The translations under genes and the position numbers were made by a program. Below, in pieces: positions 14,194 to 22,480 of a stretch of 38,385 bases of DNA (position 1 is the first letter of the stretch; the number at the start of each line of letters is the position of its first letter). The stretch covers positions 1 through 38,385 of the forward strand of contig NZ_NMQT01000080.1 in assembly GCF_002234405.1 (NCBI RefSeq), given 5' to 3'. This stretch comes from Amycolatopsis thailandensis. GTDB lineage: Bacteria; Actinomycetota; Actinomycetes; Mycobacteriales; Pseudonocardiaceae. Under the pieces are notes generated by a model that saw only the letters and a list, made by a program, of their open reading frames with translations, was not told the DNA's origin and searched no databases.

Positions 14194-14655
14194 TCATGCG
14201 AGATGTTCCCCCAGCAGGGCGAACGCGCCACGCACCGCGCCGTCCCTAACCGAGGCTCGATCGCCGCTCAAGTCCAGCGTACGGACGGTGAGCACGTCCG
14301 GCCCGGCGAGCCCGACGTGGACGGTGCCGGGGGCGACGCCGTCCTGTCCGGCCGGACCCGCGACGCCGGTCAGGCCGAGGCCCCAGGTGGCGCCGCACCG
14401 CTCCCGCGCGCCGGTGGCGAGCTGCGCCGCGACCTCGGGATGCACGGCACCGTGCGCGGCGAGGAGGTCTTCGTCGACCCCGGCAAGCGTCGCCTTGAGG
14501 TCGGTGGCGTAGACGATCAGGCCGCCGCGGACGACGGCACTCGATCCGGGGATCTCGGTCAACCTCGCGCAGACCAGACCGGCGGTCAGCGACTCGGCCG
14601 TCGCCACCGTCTCTTTGCGCTCGATCAGGTGAGTGATCAAGGTCTCAGCATTCAT
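14194..14655 (-). CDS. CinA C-terminal domain protein (NMN amidohydrolase type)
   Basis: 153 aa, covering only the CinA C-terminal domain (pncC type), which deamidates nicotinamide mononucleotide in pyridine nucleotide recycling. Diagnostic: TVATAESLTAGLVCARLTEIPGSSAVVRGGLIVYA and GLGLTGVAGPAGQDGVAPGTVHVGLA. The N-terminal molybdopterin-binding-like domain of full CinA is absent, as usual in actinobacteria. Its ATG overlaps the pgsA stop (ATGA), so it is translationally coupled to pgsA. Confidence 0.9.
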   Translation of the reverse strand: MNAETLITHLIERKETVATAESLTAGLVCARLTEIPGSSAVVRGGLIVYATDLKATLAGVDEDLLAAHGAVHPEVAAQLATGARERCGATWGLGLTGVAGPAGQDGVAPGTVHVGLAGPDVLTVRTLDLSGDRASVRDGAVRGAFALLGEHLA

Positions 14656-15293
14656 GCGCCGGCGGCACGCCTTCCGGCGGAGCGCAGCCGCACCGCGCGC
14701 ACGACGTAGTCGAGCCCGGTCACCACGGTCAGCGCGAGCGCGAGCCCCATCAGCACCCAGCGCACCGGCTCGGCGGACGCGGGCAGGGGCAGCAGGTACG
14801 CGGTGATGGCCGCGATCTGCGCGAGCGTCTTGGCCTTGCCGCCCCGGCTGGCCGGGATGACGCCGTGCCGGATCACCCAGAACCGCAGCAGCGTCACGCC
14901 GATCTCGCGGATCGCGATGACGATGGTGACCCACCAGCCCAGTTCGCCGAGCACGCTCAGCCCGATCAGCGCGGCGCCGATCAGCGCCTTGTCGGCGATC
15001 GGGTCGGCGATCTTGCCGAAGTCGGTGATCAGCCCGTACTTGCGCGCGACCCAGCCGTCGACCTGGTCGGTGAACGACGCGATCGCGAACAACGCGGTGG
15101 CGATCGCCCGCCAGAAGGTGTCCACCCCGTCCCCGGCGAACAGCGCCATCACGAACAGCGGCACCAGCACCAGCCGCGACATCGTGAGCAGGTTCGCCAG
15201 GTTCAGGGTCGGGACCGGGGTCGCCTCGGGTACCCGGGCGTGCTCGCCGCCCGTTCCCTCACCGGCCCCGGCGTCGCTCGGGGCGGCACTCAC
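14652..15293 (-). CDS. pgsA: CDP-alcohol phosphatidyltransferase (PgsA-like)
   Basis: 213 aa integral membrane enzyme. The CDP-alcohol phosphotransferase motif is complete: DQVDGWVARKYGLITDFGKIADPIADK (D-x2-DG-x2-AR-x8-G-x3-D-x3-D). Likely product: phosphatidylglycerophosphate from CDP-diacylglycerol and glycerol-3-phosphate, the first step to phosphatidylglycerol; a related alcohol acceptor is possible. About five or six membrane helices follow a hydrophilic N-terminal stretch. GTG at 15293 overlaps the rimO stop (GTGA), and its own stop overlaps cinA: a tightly coupled rimO-pgsA-cinA operon. Confidence 0.9.
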   Translation of the reverse strand: MSAAPSDAGAGEGTGGEHARVPEATPVPTLNLANLLTMSRLVLVPLFVMALFAGDGVDTFWRAIATALFAIASFTDQVDGWVARKYGLITDFGKIADPIADKALIGAALIGLSVLGELGWWVTIVIAIREIGVTLLRFWVIRHGVIPASRGGKAKTLAQIAAITAYLLPLPASAEPVRWVLMGLALALTVVTGLDYVVRAVRLRSAGRRAAGA

Positions 15294-16738
15294 CGGTCGG
15301 CCTCGGGCGGCGCGGGCCGCACGATCAGGTCGACGCCCTCGGAGTCGACGACCTCGCAGCGCACGAAGTCCCCCACCGCCAGGGCGGGCAGGTCGTCCGT
15401 CTCGATCAGGACGCATTCGCCGTCGACCTCGGGGGCCTGGTGCGCGGCGCGGCCGATCGGGTCCTCGCCGTCCTCGGCCTGCTCGATCAGGACGTCGACG
15501 AAGTCGCCGATGCGGTCCTCGGCCCGCTGCGAGGTCAGCTCCTCGACCAGCGCCGAGATCCGCGCGACCCGCTCGGCCACCACGGACTCGTCGAGCTTGC
15601 CGTCGAAGGTCTCGGCCTCGGTGCCGTCCTCGTCCGAGTAACCGAAGACACCCACGGCGTCGAGGCGCGCGCCGTTCAGGAAGCGCTCCAGCTCGGCGAC
15701 GTCCTCTTCGGTCTCGCCGGGGAACCCGACGATGACGTTGGTGCGGATGCCGGCGTTCGGCGAGTACTCGCGGATCTGCTCGCACAGCGCGAGGAACGAG
15801 TCCGTGGAGCCGAAGCGGCGCATGCGGCGCAGCACGGTCTCGCTGGAGTGCTGGAACGACAGGTCGAAGTAGTCGGCGACGCCCGGTGTGGTCGCGATGG
15901 CCTTGACCAGGCCGGGACGCGTCTCGGCGGGCTGCAGGTAGGAGACGCGGACGCGTTCGATGCCGGGCACCTCGGCCAGCCGCGGGACCAGCAGTTCCAG
16001 CGCGCGGGCGCCGTCGCGGCCGAAGTCCTTGCCGTAGGAGGTGGAGTTCTCCGAGACGAGGAAGACCTCCTTGACGCCGTTCTCGGCGAGCCACATCGCC
16101 TCGGCGACGATCTCGTCCGGCTGCCGGGACACGAAGGAGCCGCGGAACGACGGGATCGCGCAGAACGAGCAGCGGCGGTCGCAACCGGAGGCGATCTTCA
16201 GCGCGGCCACCGGGGAGGTGTCGAGCCTGGTCCGCAGCACGCGCGGGCCCCAGCCGTGCTGCGCGTGCCCCGGCACCTCGACCGACTCGGCGGCTGTCGG
16301 GCGCTGGACCGGGCTGATCGGCAGCAGCTTGCGGCGGTCCGACGGCGTGTGGGACTCGACCTTGCGGCCCGCCACGACGTCGTCCAGACGCTCGGCGAGG
16401 TCGGCGTAGTGGTCGAAACCCAGGACCGCGTCGGCCTCGGGCAGGCTCTCGGCCAGCTCGTTGCCGTAGCGCTCGGCCATGCAGCCGACGGCGACGACCT
16501 TCTTGCCGGTGTCGGACGCCGCGAGCAGCGTGTCGACCGAGTCCTTCTTGGCGGACTCGACGAAGCCGCAGGTGTTGACGACCACGACGTCGGAGTCCTC
16601 GGGCTCGGCGGCGAGCTCCCAGCCGCCCGCCGCCAGCCGTCCGGCGAGTTCCTCGGAATCGACCTCGTTGCGGGCGCAACCGAGGGTCAGCAAGGACACG
16701 CGGCGGGTGGCGACAGGATCAGTGGTGGGAGAAGGCAC
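15290..16738 (-). CDS. rimO: Ribosomal protein S12 methylthiotransferase RimO
   Basis: 482 aa radical-SAM methylthiotransferase acting on an aspartate of ribosomal protein uS12. The N-terminal domain carries cluster cysteines (TLGCARNEVDSE, Cys21; VNTCGFV; GCMAERYG). The radical SAM triad is SGCDRRCSFCAIPSFRG at about residue 185. A C-terminal TRAM-like domain (GDFVDVLIEQ... GDFVRCEVVDSEGVDLIV) completes it. RimO rather than MiaB is favoured by the GCARNEVDSE start and the pgsA/cinA neighbours. GTG at 16738 is set by TACCCT 7 nt upstream; a longer open frame exists but is unlikely. Confidence 0.9.
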   Translation of the reverse strand: MPSPTTDPVATRRVSLLTLGCARNEVDSEELAGRLAAGGWELAAEPEDSDVVVVNTCGFVESAKKDSVDTLLAASDTGKKVVAVGCMAERYGNELAESLPEADAVLGFDHYADLAERLDDVVAGRKVESHTPSDRRKLLPISPVQRPTAAESVEVPGHAQHGWGPRVLRTRLDTSPVAALKIASGCDRRCSFCAIPSFRGSFVSRQPDEIVAEAMWLAENGVKEVFLVSENSTSYGKDFGRDGARALELLVPRLAEVPGIERVRVSYLQPAETRPGLVKAIATTPGVADYFDLSFQHSSETVLRRMRRFGSTDSFLALCEQIREYSPNAGIRTNVIVGFPGETEEDVAELERFLNGARLDAVGVFGYSDEDGTEAETFDGKLDESVVAERVARISALVEELTSQRAEDRIGDFVDVLIEQAEDGEDPIGRAAHQAPEVDGECVLIETDDLPALAVGDFVRCEVVDSEGVDLIVRPAPPEADR

Positions 16739-16745
16739 GTGCCTT

Positions 16746-16751
16746 AGGGTA
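16746..16751 (-). promoter_or_regulatory. -10 element of rimO (leaderless)
   Basis: TACCCT on the minus strand, 7 nt before the GTG of rimO. The divergent acetyltransferase starts about 90 bp away. Confidence 0.5.
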
Positions 16752-16826
16752 GCTGGCCTGTTCGCGGGGTCGCCGATCGCTCGCTCGGGCGAGCCCTCGA
16801 CCGGGCCGGGCCGCGGGGATGGCTTA

Positions 16827-17354
16827 ATGGTGGACGTGCCGTCAGAGCCTCTCCTCCACCGCCGTCCCCTCGTCCGCCGGGCCAGGATCGCGGACGTCCG
16901 CAAGATCAAGGCGCTGGTCGACTCCGACGCGGGGACGGTGCTGCTGGAGAAGGACCTCGTCACCCTCTACGAGAGCGTCCAGGAGTTCTGGGTGGTCGAA
17001 GACGGTGACGACGTGCTCGGCTGCGGCGCGCTCCACGTGCTGTGGGAAGACATCGCCGAGCTGCGCACCATCGCGGTCGACAAGACCTCCCGGGGGCGCG
17101 GCATCGGGCACGCGCTGGTCGACCAGCTGATCGGCTTCGCCCGCGAGATCGGGCTGAAGCGGCTGTTCGTGCTGACCTTCGAGACCCACTTCTTCGCCGG
17201 GCACGGCTTCGTCGAGATCGACGGGACTCCGGTGACCCAGGAGGTCTACGAGGAGATGCGACGCTCCGCCGATCCCGGGGTCGCGGAGTTCCTCGACCTG
17301 CCGTATGTGAAGCCGAACACCTTGGGCAACAGCCGGATGCTGCTGGAGCTTTAA
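16827..17354 (+). CDS. argA: Amino-acid N-acetyltransferase (ArgA/Rv2747 type)
   Basis: 175 aa GNAT-fold protein very like the Mycobacterium Rv2747 N-acetylglutamate synthase, which makes N-acetylglutamate for arginine synthesis. Shared blocks: VRRARIADVRKIKALVD, LLEKDLVTLYESVQEFWV, GCGALHVLW, RGRGIGHALVDQLI, FVLTFETHFFAGHGF and EFLDLPYVKPNTLGNSRMLL. It lacks the kinase-like domain of E. coli ArgA, as normal for this class. The start is uncertain: ATG 16827, GTG 16830 or GTG 16836, which lies 7 nt after a TTAAT box. In Mycobacterium it also neighbours ftsK and pgsA. Confidence 0.88.
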   Translation: MVDVPSEPLLHRRPLVRRARIADVRKIKALVDSDAGTVLLEKDLVTLYESVQEFWVVEDGDDVLGCGALHVLWEDIAELRTIAVDKTSRGRGIGHALVDQLIGFAREIGLKRLFVLTFETHFFAGHGFVEIDGTPVTQEVYEEMRRSADPGVAEFLDLPYVKPNTLGNSRMLLEL

Positions 17355-17388
17355 GGGGCGCCTTCGCTACTTAGCTGCTGCGCAGCCG

Positions 17389-17445
17389 GTGTCCCCAATG
17401 TGGCATTGGGGACGTTGGGCGTCTCCCATGCCACATTGGGGGCAC
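17389..17445. terminator. CCCCAATGTGG-family hairpin downstream of argA
   Basis: Arms 17389-17405 and 17429-17445 pair over 17 bp with one G-T; each arm region also contains a nested CCCCAATG/CATTGGGG. A close relative lies at 24934-24990. It follows the acetyltransferase stop by 35 nt. Confidence 0.7.
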
Positions 17446-17467
17446 CCAGGCGCCGGGGAAGGGAGCT

Positions 17468-17614
17468 TTAAGGGGCCTTGTTGGCGTGGCGGGCGCCCCG
17501 GACGCGGTTGCCGCACAGCGACGGCGTGCACCAGACCCGGCGGCTGTTGGCTGCCACGAACAGCATCGAGCAGTCGTGCGGCGCAGCACTGAAAGGCAGG
17601 CCCTTCGCACGCGG
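17468..17614 (-). pseudogene. C-terminal remnant of a CGNR zinc-finger protein
   Basis: On the minus strand, ending at TAA 17468-17470, an open frame reads ...DCSMLFVAANSRRVW, then C, then TPSLCGNRVRGARHANKAP. The DC...WC...CGNR pattern is the C-terminal zinc finger of CGNR family transcriptional regulators, which are normally near 180-200 aa. Only about 48 codons remain; at 17619 the sequence becomes an unrelated 21-bp-arm hairpin, and no start codon or N-terminal domain is found. It is flanked on both sides by intergenic hairpins, suggesting deletion between or insertion of such elements. Too short to be functional, though a zinc-finger microprotein cannot be excluded. Confidence 0.6.
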
Positions 17615-17618
17615 ACAA

Positions 17619-17673
17619 GTACATGAAGGACCCCTTCCTTGCGCTAGGCGCGAGGAAGGGGTCCTTCATGTAC
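17619..17673. terminator. Long hairpin, 21-bp perfect arms, 51-nt-core family
   Basis: Arms 17619-17639 and 17653-17673 are perfect; the loop itself contains GCGC/GCGC. The core from ATG 17623 is 51 nt and open (MKDPFLALGARKGSFMY). It lies at the broken end of the CGNR remnant and just past the stop of the secreted protein gene at 17700. Confidence 0.75.
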
Positions 17674-17699
17674 AGCGTCGAGTCCTGCCCTAAAGATCA

Positions 17700-18179
17700 T
17701 CAAGCCTTGGACACCCGCAGGGTGACCTGGTCGCCCCCCGAACCAACGGCGACCAGGTCCACCCGGCAGGCGGCGAACTCGACGGACTGCCTGCCACCGC
17801 GTGCGGTGGAGGCGACTTCCGCCGTCGTCCGCTCACCGCGTCCCGGTTCGGCCAGGGTCAGTTCGACCACGGCCTCCCCTTCCCAGACGCAGACCATTCC
17901 CTCGGCGCAGCGGGAATCGGACACCAGGCGAGCGAAGCGGATGCTGACGCCCTTCGACGCGACCTCGGTCGTGTCACCGGCCTTGAGGACGACGGTCTCC
18001 CCCAGCTCGACGGTGCGCTGAGGCTTCCCTTGCGGCTTTGGGACCGGCTGCTGCGCCGGCGCGGGCTGCGTCAGGACGGGCAGGGTCGCCGTGGGTTGTT
18101 CGCGGGCGGCGGAGCTGCCGGCTCCGCAGGCGAAGCCGACCAGGGCGCAGAGGACGACGAGCAGCTTCTTGGGGTCCAC
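17700..18179 (-). CDS. Secreted protein, possibly lipoprotein, unknown function
   Basis: 159 aa. The N-terminus (MDPKKLLVVLCALVGFACGAG) is a signal peptide with a cysteine at residue 18, but GFAC is not a canonical lipobox. A proline-rich linker (PVLTQPAPAQQPVPKPQ) leads to a beta-rich domain with the motif RCAEGMVCVWEGEAVVEL, a paired-cysteine CxW pattern seen in small secreted proteins of several phyla, and a conserved-looking EFAACRVDLV. No function is known to me. Monocistronic; hairpins lie on both sides. Confidence 0.7.
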   Translation of the reverse strand: MDPKKLLVVLCALVGFACGAGSSAAREQPTATLPVLTQPAPAQQPVPKPQGKPQRTVELGETVVLKAGDTTEVASKGVSIRFARLVSDSRCAEGMVCVWEGEAVVELTLAEPGRGERTTAEVASTARGGRQSVEFAACRVDLVAVGSGGDQVTLRVSKA

Positions 18180-18232
18180 GGAGTCTGGACGTAACGGAGG
18201 CTCCGGTCCGTTGCATCGGTTCGTCGGCCAGA

Positions 18233-18287
18233 TGTCATGAAGGCCCCTTTCAAGACACTTTTCGTCCTGAATGGGGCCTTCATGACA
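18233..18287. terminator. Long hairpin downstream of ftsK, 51-nt-core family
   Basis: 15-bp perfect outer arms (18233-18247 / 18273-18287), then further pairing with two mismatches. The loop ACACTTTTCGTCCTGAA is shared with the hairpin at 2.05 kb while the arms differ. Core from ATG 18237 is 51 nt, open (MKAPFKTLFVLNGAFMT). It lies just past the ftsK stop. Confidence 0.7.
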
Positions 18288-18311
18288 CTTACGAGATCAC
18301 CCAGGGCCAGG

Positions 18312-20810
18312 TCAGTCGTCGGAGACGTCGCCACCGTTCGCGTCTCCGCCGCCGCGGATCATGAACAGCACCGACTCCAGCTCCTCCGGCTTGATCAGCA
18401 CGTCCCGCGCCTTCGAGCCCTCCGAGGGCCCGACGACGCCGCGGCTCTCCAGCAGGTCCATCAGGCGCCCGGCCTTGGCGAAGCCCACCCGCAGCTTCCG
18501 CTGCAGCATCGACGTCGAACCGAACTGCGAGGTGACGATCAGCTCGGCGGCCTGCAACAGCACGTCGAGGTCGTCCCCGATGTCGGAGTCGATCTCCTTC
18601 TTCTCGCCCGCCTTCGCCGCGGTGACGCCGTCCTGGTAGTCCGGCTGCGCCTGCTCCTTCGCGAAGTTGACGACGGACGCGATCTCTTCGTCGCCGACGA
18701 AAGCGCCCTGGATGCGGACCGGTTTCCCGGCGCCCATCGGCAGGTACAGGGCGTCACCCATACCGATGAGCTTCTCCGCGCCGGGCTGGTCGAGGATGAC
18801 CCGCGAGTCGGTGAGCGAGGAGGTCGCGAACGCCAGCCGCGACGGCACGTTGGTCTTGATCAGGCCGGTCACGACGTCGACCGACGGGCGCTGGGTCGCC
18901 AGGACCAGGTGGATACCGGCCGCGCGCGCCTTCTGGGTGATCCGGACGATCGCGTCCTCGACGTCGCGCGGGGCGGTCATCATCAGGTCGGCGAGCTCGT
19001 CGACGATCGCCATGATGTACGGGTACGGCGCGTACACGCGCTCGCTGCCCGGCGGCGCGGTGATCTCGCCCGAGCGCACCTTCTTGTTGTAGTCGTCGAT
19101 GTGCCGGACCTTGTTGACCTGCATGTCCTGATACCGCTGCTCCATCTCCTCCACCAGCCAGGCCAGCGCGGCGGCGGCCTTCTTCGGCTGGGTGATGATG
19201 GGCGTGATCAGGTGCGGGATGCCCTCGTACGGCGTCAGCTCGACCATCTTCGGGTCGATCAGGATCATCCGGCACTCGTCCGGGGTCGCCCGCGCGAGCA
19301 GCGACACCAGCATCGAGTTCACGAAGCTCGACTTACCGGAACCGGTGGACCCCGCCACCAGCAGGTGCGGCATCTTCGTCAGGTTCGCGGTGACGAAGTG
19401 GCCTTCGATGTCCTTGCCGAGCCCGATGACCATCGGGTGGTTGTCCTTGACCGTCGACGGCGCGCGCAGCACGTCGCCGAGGCGCACCATCTCGCGGTCG
19501 GAGTTCGGCACCTCGATGCCGACGGCGGATTTGCCGGGGATCGGCGCCAGCAGCCGGACGTTGTCGGTCGCCACCGCGTAGGCGATGTTCTTGGTCAGCG
19601 CGGTGATCTTCTCGACCTTCACACCGGGGCCGAGCTCGACCTCGTACCGCGTGACCGTCGGGCCCCGGGTGAAGCCGGTGACCTGCGCGTCGACGTTGAA
19701 CTGCTCCAGCACGCCGGTGATCGCCTCGATCATGGCGTCGTTGGCCTTGCTGCGGGACTTCGGCGCGTCGCCGAGCTTCAGCAGATCCGGCGGCGGCAGT
19801 TTGTAGTCGCCCTCGACGGTCCTGGTGACCGCCAGTGGCGCCTCGGCCTTCTTCGGCTTCTTCTCCTCGACAGGCTTGGCAGGCGGCTTCGGCGCGCGCA
19901 GCGGCGTCGGCGCTTCGGCCAGCGCGGCCTCGATGTCGAGCTGCTCGCCGTCCTGGTCACCCGAGGCCTGGCGGCGCCGCGACGGCTTCCGCAGGCGGAC
20001 CGACTTCGGGTCGGCCTCGGTGACGGCGTCGCGTTCGTCGTGGATGGCGCGGCGCTCTGCCTCGGCCTCTTCGATCTCCTCGGGGTCGAGACCCCAGTTG
20101 CGCAGCCGGTGCGGGATCTCCCGGACCGGGGTCCCGGTGAACACGAGGGTGCCGAACAGCAGCACCAGCACCAGCAGCGGCACCGCGACCCACGTGGTGA
20201 CGCCCATGGTCAGCAGGCCGCCGGAGAACGCGCCGATCACCCCACCGGCGTACATCCGGCCGTCGTTGGTCTCGGGCAGCGCGGTGAAGATGTGCAGCAG
20301 GCCGAGCACGGACAAGATGACCAGGATGGTGCCGATGACCATCCTCGGCCGGGCCTCCGGCACCGGTTCCGAGCGCATCAGCGCGACGGCGGCGACGGTG
20401 AGCACCAGCGGCAGCGTCACCGCACCGGCCCCCAGCAGCGAGCGGGCGCCGACCTCGACCCAGCCGCCGATCGGGCCCGCGGCCCGCCACCAGACGCCGA
20501 ACGCGATCACCAGCGCCAGCGCGATCAGGCCGAGCGCGAGACCGTCGCGGCGATGTTCGGGTTCGAGCTCGCGGCCACGTCCGACCGTCCGCGCCAGGGT
20601 CCCGAGGCCCTTCGCGAGCAGGTTCCAGGTGCCGCGCACACCCTTCGCGAACGCGCCGGACGACTTCTTCCGGGGTGCCGGACGCCGTGGGGCGGGCTTC
20701 CTCGCAGCCGTTGACCTGGGCTTCGCCGGGGTACGCGGCTTTCGCGCCGGCCCCTTGCTGCCGCCGCTTCGCGCCGTACTCCGTTTCCTGGTCGTCGACC
20801 CGCTAGCCAT
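18312..20810 (-). CDS. ftsK: DNA translocase FtsK/SpoIIIE
   Basis: 832 aa, septal motor that pumps chromosomal DNA and aligns dif sites during division. A very basic N-terminus (about 1-55) precedes four membrane helices (about 75-215). A charged linker leads to the RecA-like motor with Walker A VAGSTGSGKSSFVNSML and Walker B IMAIVDELADLMM. The C-terminal winged-helix gamma domain (ELIVTSQFGSTSMLQRKLRVGFAKAGRLMDLLESRGVV) reads KOPS sites. ATG at 20810 is set by TACCGT 6 nt upstream. Slightly shorter than the mycobacterial protein, with all domains present. Confidence 0.95.
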   Translation of the reverse strand: MASGSTTRKRSTARSGGSKGPARKPRTPAKPRSTAARKPAPRRPAPRKKSSGAFAKGVRGTWNLLAKGLGTLARTVGRGRELEPEHRRDGLALGLIALALVIAFGVWWRAAGPIGGWVEVGARSLLGAGAVTLPLVLTVAAVALMRSEPVPEARPRMVIGTILVILSVLGLLHIFTALPETNDGRMYAGGVIGAFSGGLLTMGVTTWVAVPLLVLVLLFGTLVFTGTPVREIPHRLRNWGLDPEEIEEAEAERRAIHDERDAVTEADPKSVRLRKPSRRRQASGDQDGEQLDIEAALAEAPTPLRAPKPPAKPVEEKKPKKAEAPLAVTRTVEGDYKLPPPDLLKLGDAPKSRSKANDAMIEAITGVLEQFNVDAQVTGFTRGPTVTRYEVELGPGVKVEKITALTKNIAYAVATDNVRLLAPIPGKSAVGIEVPNSDREMVRLGDVLRAPSTVKDNHPMVIGLGKDIEGHFVTANLTKMPHLLVAGSTGSGKSSFVNSMLVSLLARATPDECRMILIDPKMVELTPYEGIPHLITPIITQPKKAAAALAWLVEEMEQRYQDMQVNKVRHIDDYNKKVRSGEITAPPGSERVYAPYPYIMAIVDELADLMMTAPRDVEDAIVRITQKARAAGIHLVLATQRPSVDVVTGLIKTNVPSRLAFATSSLTDSRVILDQPGAEKLIGMGDALYLPMGAGKPVRIQGAFVGDEEIASVVNFAKEQAQPDYQDGVTAAKAGEKKEIDSDIGDDLDVLLQAAELIVTSQFGSTSMLQRKLRVGFAKAGRLMDLLESRGVVGPSEGSKARDVLIKPEELESVLFMIRGGGDANGGDVSDD

Positions 20811-20816
20811 GCCTCC

Positions 20817-20822
20817 ACGGTA
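20817..20822 (-). promoter_or_regulatory. -10 element of ftsK (leaderless)
   Basis: TACCGT on the minus strand, 6 nt before the ATG. Confidence 0.5.
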
Positions 20823-20924
20823 ACCGTCCCGACCCTCCAGCCCCGGCTGCCACTCGGAGCACAACCGGAACATTCGTCTCAGGTCACAGCTTGAGCGGCC
20901 ATCCGGGTGAAAGGCGGCGCATGA

Positions 20925-20930
20925 CATGCT
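20925..20930 (+). promoter_or_regulatory. -10-like element of the acyltransferase gene
   Basis: CATGCT, 7 nt before the ATG at 20938. It includes the upstream ATG (20926), which argues for the downstream start. Confidence 0.35.
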
Positions 20931-20937
20931 CTGCCCC

Positions 20938-21747
20938 ATGTTCGCGCTGCATCAGGATGAGAATTCGGCTCGCCGCGCCCCAGCGATCTGGCGCACGATG
21001 CTGAACATCGACCGGGGGCTGGTCAACTTCGTCGGCAAACTCACCGTGACCGGCGGTGTTTCGGCGGAACTGCGCCGGAAACCCCTGCTCATGACGGCCA
21101 ACCACATCGGCGTTTTCGACGCTTTCGTGCTGATGGCCGCCTGCAAACGGATCGGCATCAACCCGCGGTTCATGCTGGCGGGCGGGATCCTCGACGCGCC
21201 GGTCATCGGACCCGCGCTTCGGGTCAGCGGTCACCTGCGGGTCGACCGCAAGGAGTCTTCGACGGCCATCGGGCAGTTCGCGGAAGCCGCCGAGGCGCTG
21301 CGGACCACCCGTGACCCGCTGATCGTGTACCCCGAAGGCCGGATCAGCCACGATCCGGGCCTCTGGCCGGAGCGGGGCAAGACCGGTGCCGCGCGGCTCG
21401 CGCTGGCGGCGGGCGTCCCGGTGATCCCGATCAGCCAGTGGGGCGCGCACGAAGCCGTGTACTGGGGGACGGAGACCGTCAACGGGCCCGCCGACCTGGT
21501 GCCGCTCGCCAAGTCCGGGCTGAGCGCGCCCATGCGGCGTCCGCGGTTCAAGGTGCATTTCGGCGAACCGGTGGACCTCTCGGAGGTCGAGCCGGAGCGG
21601 CCGGGCGCCGGGGTCCGCGCGCACGCCAAGATCATGCAGGCGATCACCGACGGGATGGTCCCGCTGCGCCGCGACGAGCTGGACAAGCCGCGTTTCCACG
21701 ACCCGACGCGGCCGACGGACACGGTCAGCCCCTGGAAGAAGTACTGA
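20938..21747 (+). CDS. 1-acylglycerol-3-phosphate acyltransferase family (PlsC-like)
   Basis: 269 aa. Acyltransferase block I NHIGVFD (His56, Asp61), block II around FMLAGGILDAPVIGPALRVSGHLRVDR, block III YPEGRIS and block IV VPVIPISQWGAHE identify the LPLAT/PlsC family, which makes phosphatidic acid or acylates related lipids at the membrane. It lacks an obvious long membrane helix. Start taken at ATG 20938; ATG 20926 is possible but lies within the -10-like box. Divergent from ftsK by 127 bp. Confidence 0.88.
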   Translation: MFALHQDENSARRAPAIWRTMLNIDRGLVNFVGKLTVTGGVSAELRRKPLLMTANHIGVFDAFVLMAACKRIGINPRFMLAGGILDAPVIGPALRVSGHLRVDRKESSTAIGQFAEAAEALRTTRDPLIVYPEGRISHDPGLWPERGKTGAARLALAAGVPVIPISQWGAHEAVYWGTETVNGPADLVPLAKSGLSAPMRRPRFKVHFGEPVDLSEVEPERPGAGVRAHAKIMQAITDGMVPLRRDELDKPRFHDPTRPTDTVSPWKKY

Positions 21748-21781
21748 GTTCCGGATCATGGGACGGGTGCTCACGCTCGCC

Positions 21782-21787
21782 TAAGGT
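21782..21787 (+). promoter_or_regulatory. -10 element of the WrbA-like gene
   Basis: TAAGGT, 8 nt before the GTG at 21796. Confidence 0.45.
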
Positions 21788-21795
21788 CGGCGGAC

Positions 21796-22410
21796 GTGAG
21801 CACCCGCATCCTCGTCGTCTACTACAGCGCGACGGGCAACACCGCGAAACTGGCGTCGGCGCTGGCCGACGGCGCCCGTGAGGCCGAAGCCGACGTCCGT
21901 GTCCGCACGGTCCCCGAAACCGCCCCGCCCGGTGCGGTGGCGAGCAATCCGCGCTGGCAGGCGTGGGTGGACGCCGGTCCGCACCACGACCTCGCGACGC
22001 TGGAAGACCTGGAGTGGGCCGACGGTTTCGCCGCCGGGAGCCCGACCCGTTTCGGCGGCCCGGCCGCCCAGCTGAAGTCCTTTTTGGACAGTACCGGCGG
22101 CCTGTGGGCCAAGGGAAAGCTGGTGAACAAGGTCGCGACGTCGTTCACCACGGCGTCCACCGCGCACGGCGGGCTCGAAGCGACGGTGCTGGCGACCAAC
22201 AACGTCTTCTATCACTGGGGCGCCATCGTCCTGCCGCTCGGTTACACCGATCCGCGGCTGCTCGAATCGGGCAATCCGTACGGCGGCTCGTTCGTCTCGC
22301 GCAAGTCCGCGGAACCCGACGAACTCGCCCTGGACGCCCTCCGGCTGCAAGGGCGACGGCTCGCCACCGTCTCGCGCTACGTCGCCGACGGTCTTTTCAA
22401 GGACGGGTGA
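21796..22410 (+). CDS. Flavodoxin-fold NAD(P)H:quinone oxidoreductase, WrbA-like
   Basis: 204 aa. The FMN phosphate loop VVYYSATGNTAKLASALADGA, GSPTRFGGPAAQLKSFLDSTGGLWAKGKLVNK and the TTASTAHGGLEATVL block are characteristic of WrbA-type two-electron quinone reductases that limit redox cycling. Length fits the family. GTG start supported by TAAGGT 8 nt upstream. The gap to the next operon has its own TAGGGT box and leader, so it appears monocistronic. Confidence 0.9.
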   Translation: MSTRILVVYYSATGNTAKLASALADGAREAEADVRVRTVPETAPPGAVASNPRWQAWVDAGPHHDLATLEDLEWADGFAAGSPTRFGGPAAQLKSFLDSTGGLWAKGKLVNKVATSFTTASTAHGGLEATVLATNNVFYHWGAIVLPLGYTDPRLLESGNPYGGSFVSRKSAEPDELALDALRLQGRRLATVSRYVADGLFKDG

Positions 22411-22440
22411 AGGGAACCGCGCGTCCGTCTCCCGCGTCGT

Positions 22441-22446
22441 AGGGTG
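22441..22446 (+). promoter_or_regulatory. Promoter region of the EspC-like/DUF1023 operon
   Basis: TAGGGT at about 22441-22446 lies 35 nt before the first ATG. A strong GGGGAGGAAG ribosome binding site precedes that ATG, so unlike its neighbours this transcript has a real 5' leader. Confidence 0.35.
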
Positions 22447-22480
22447 GTCACACAGCGTCACTCCACGGGGAGGAAGCGGG

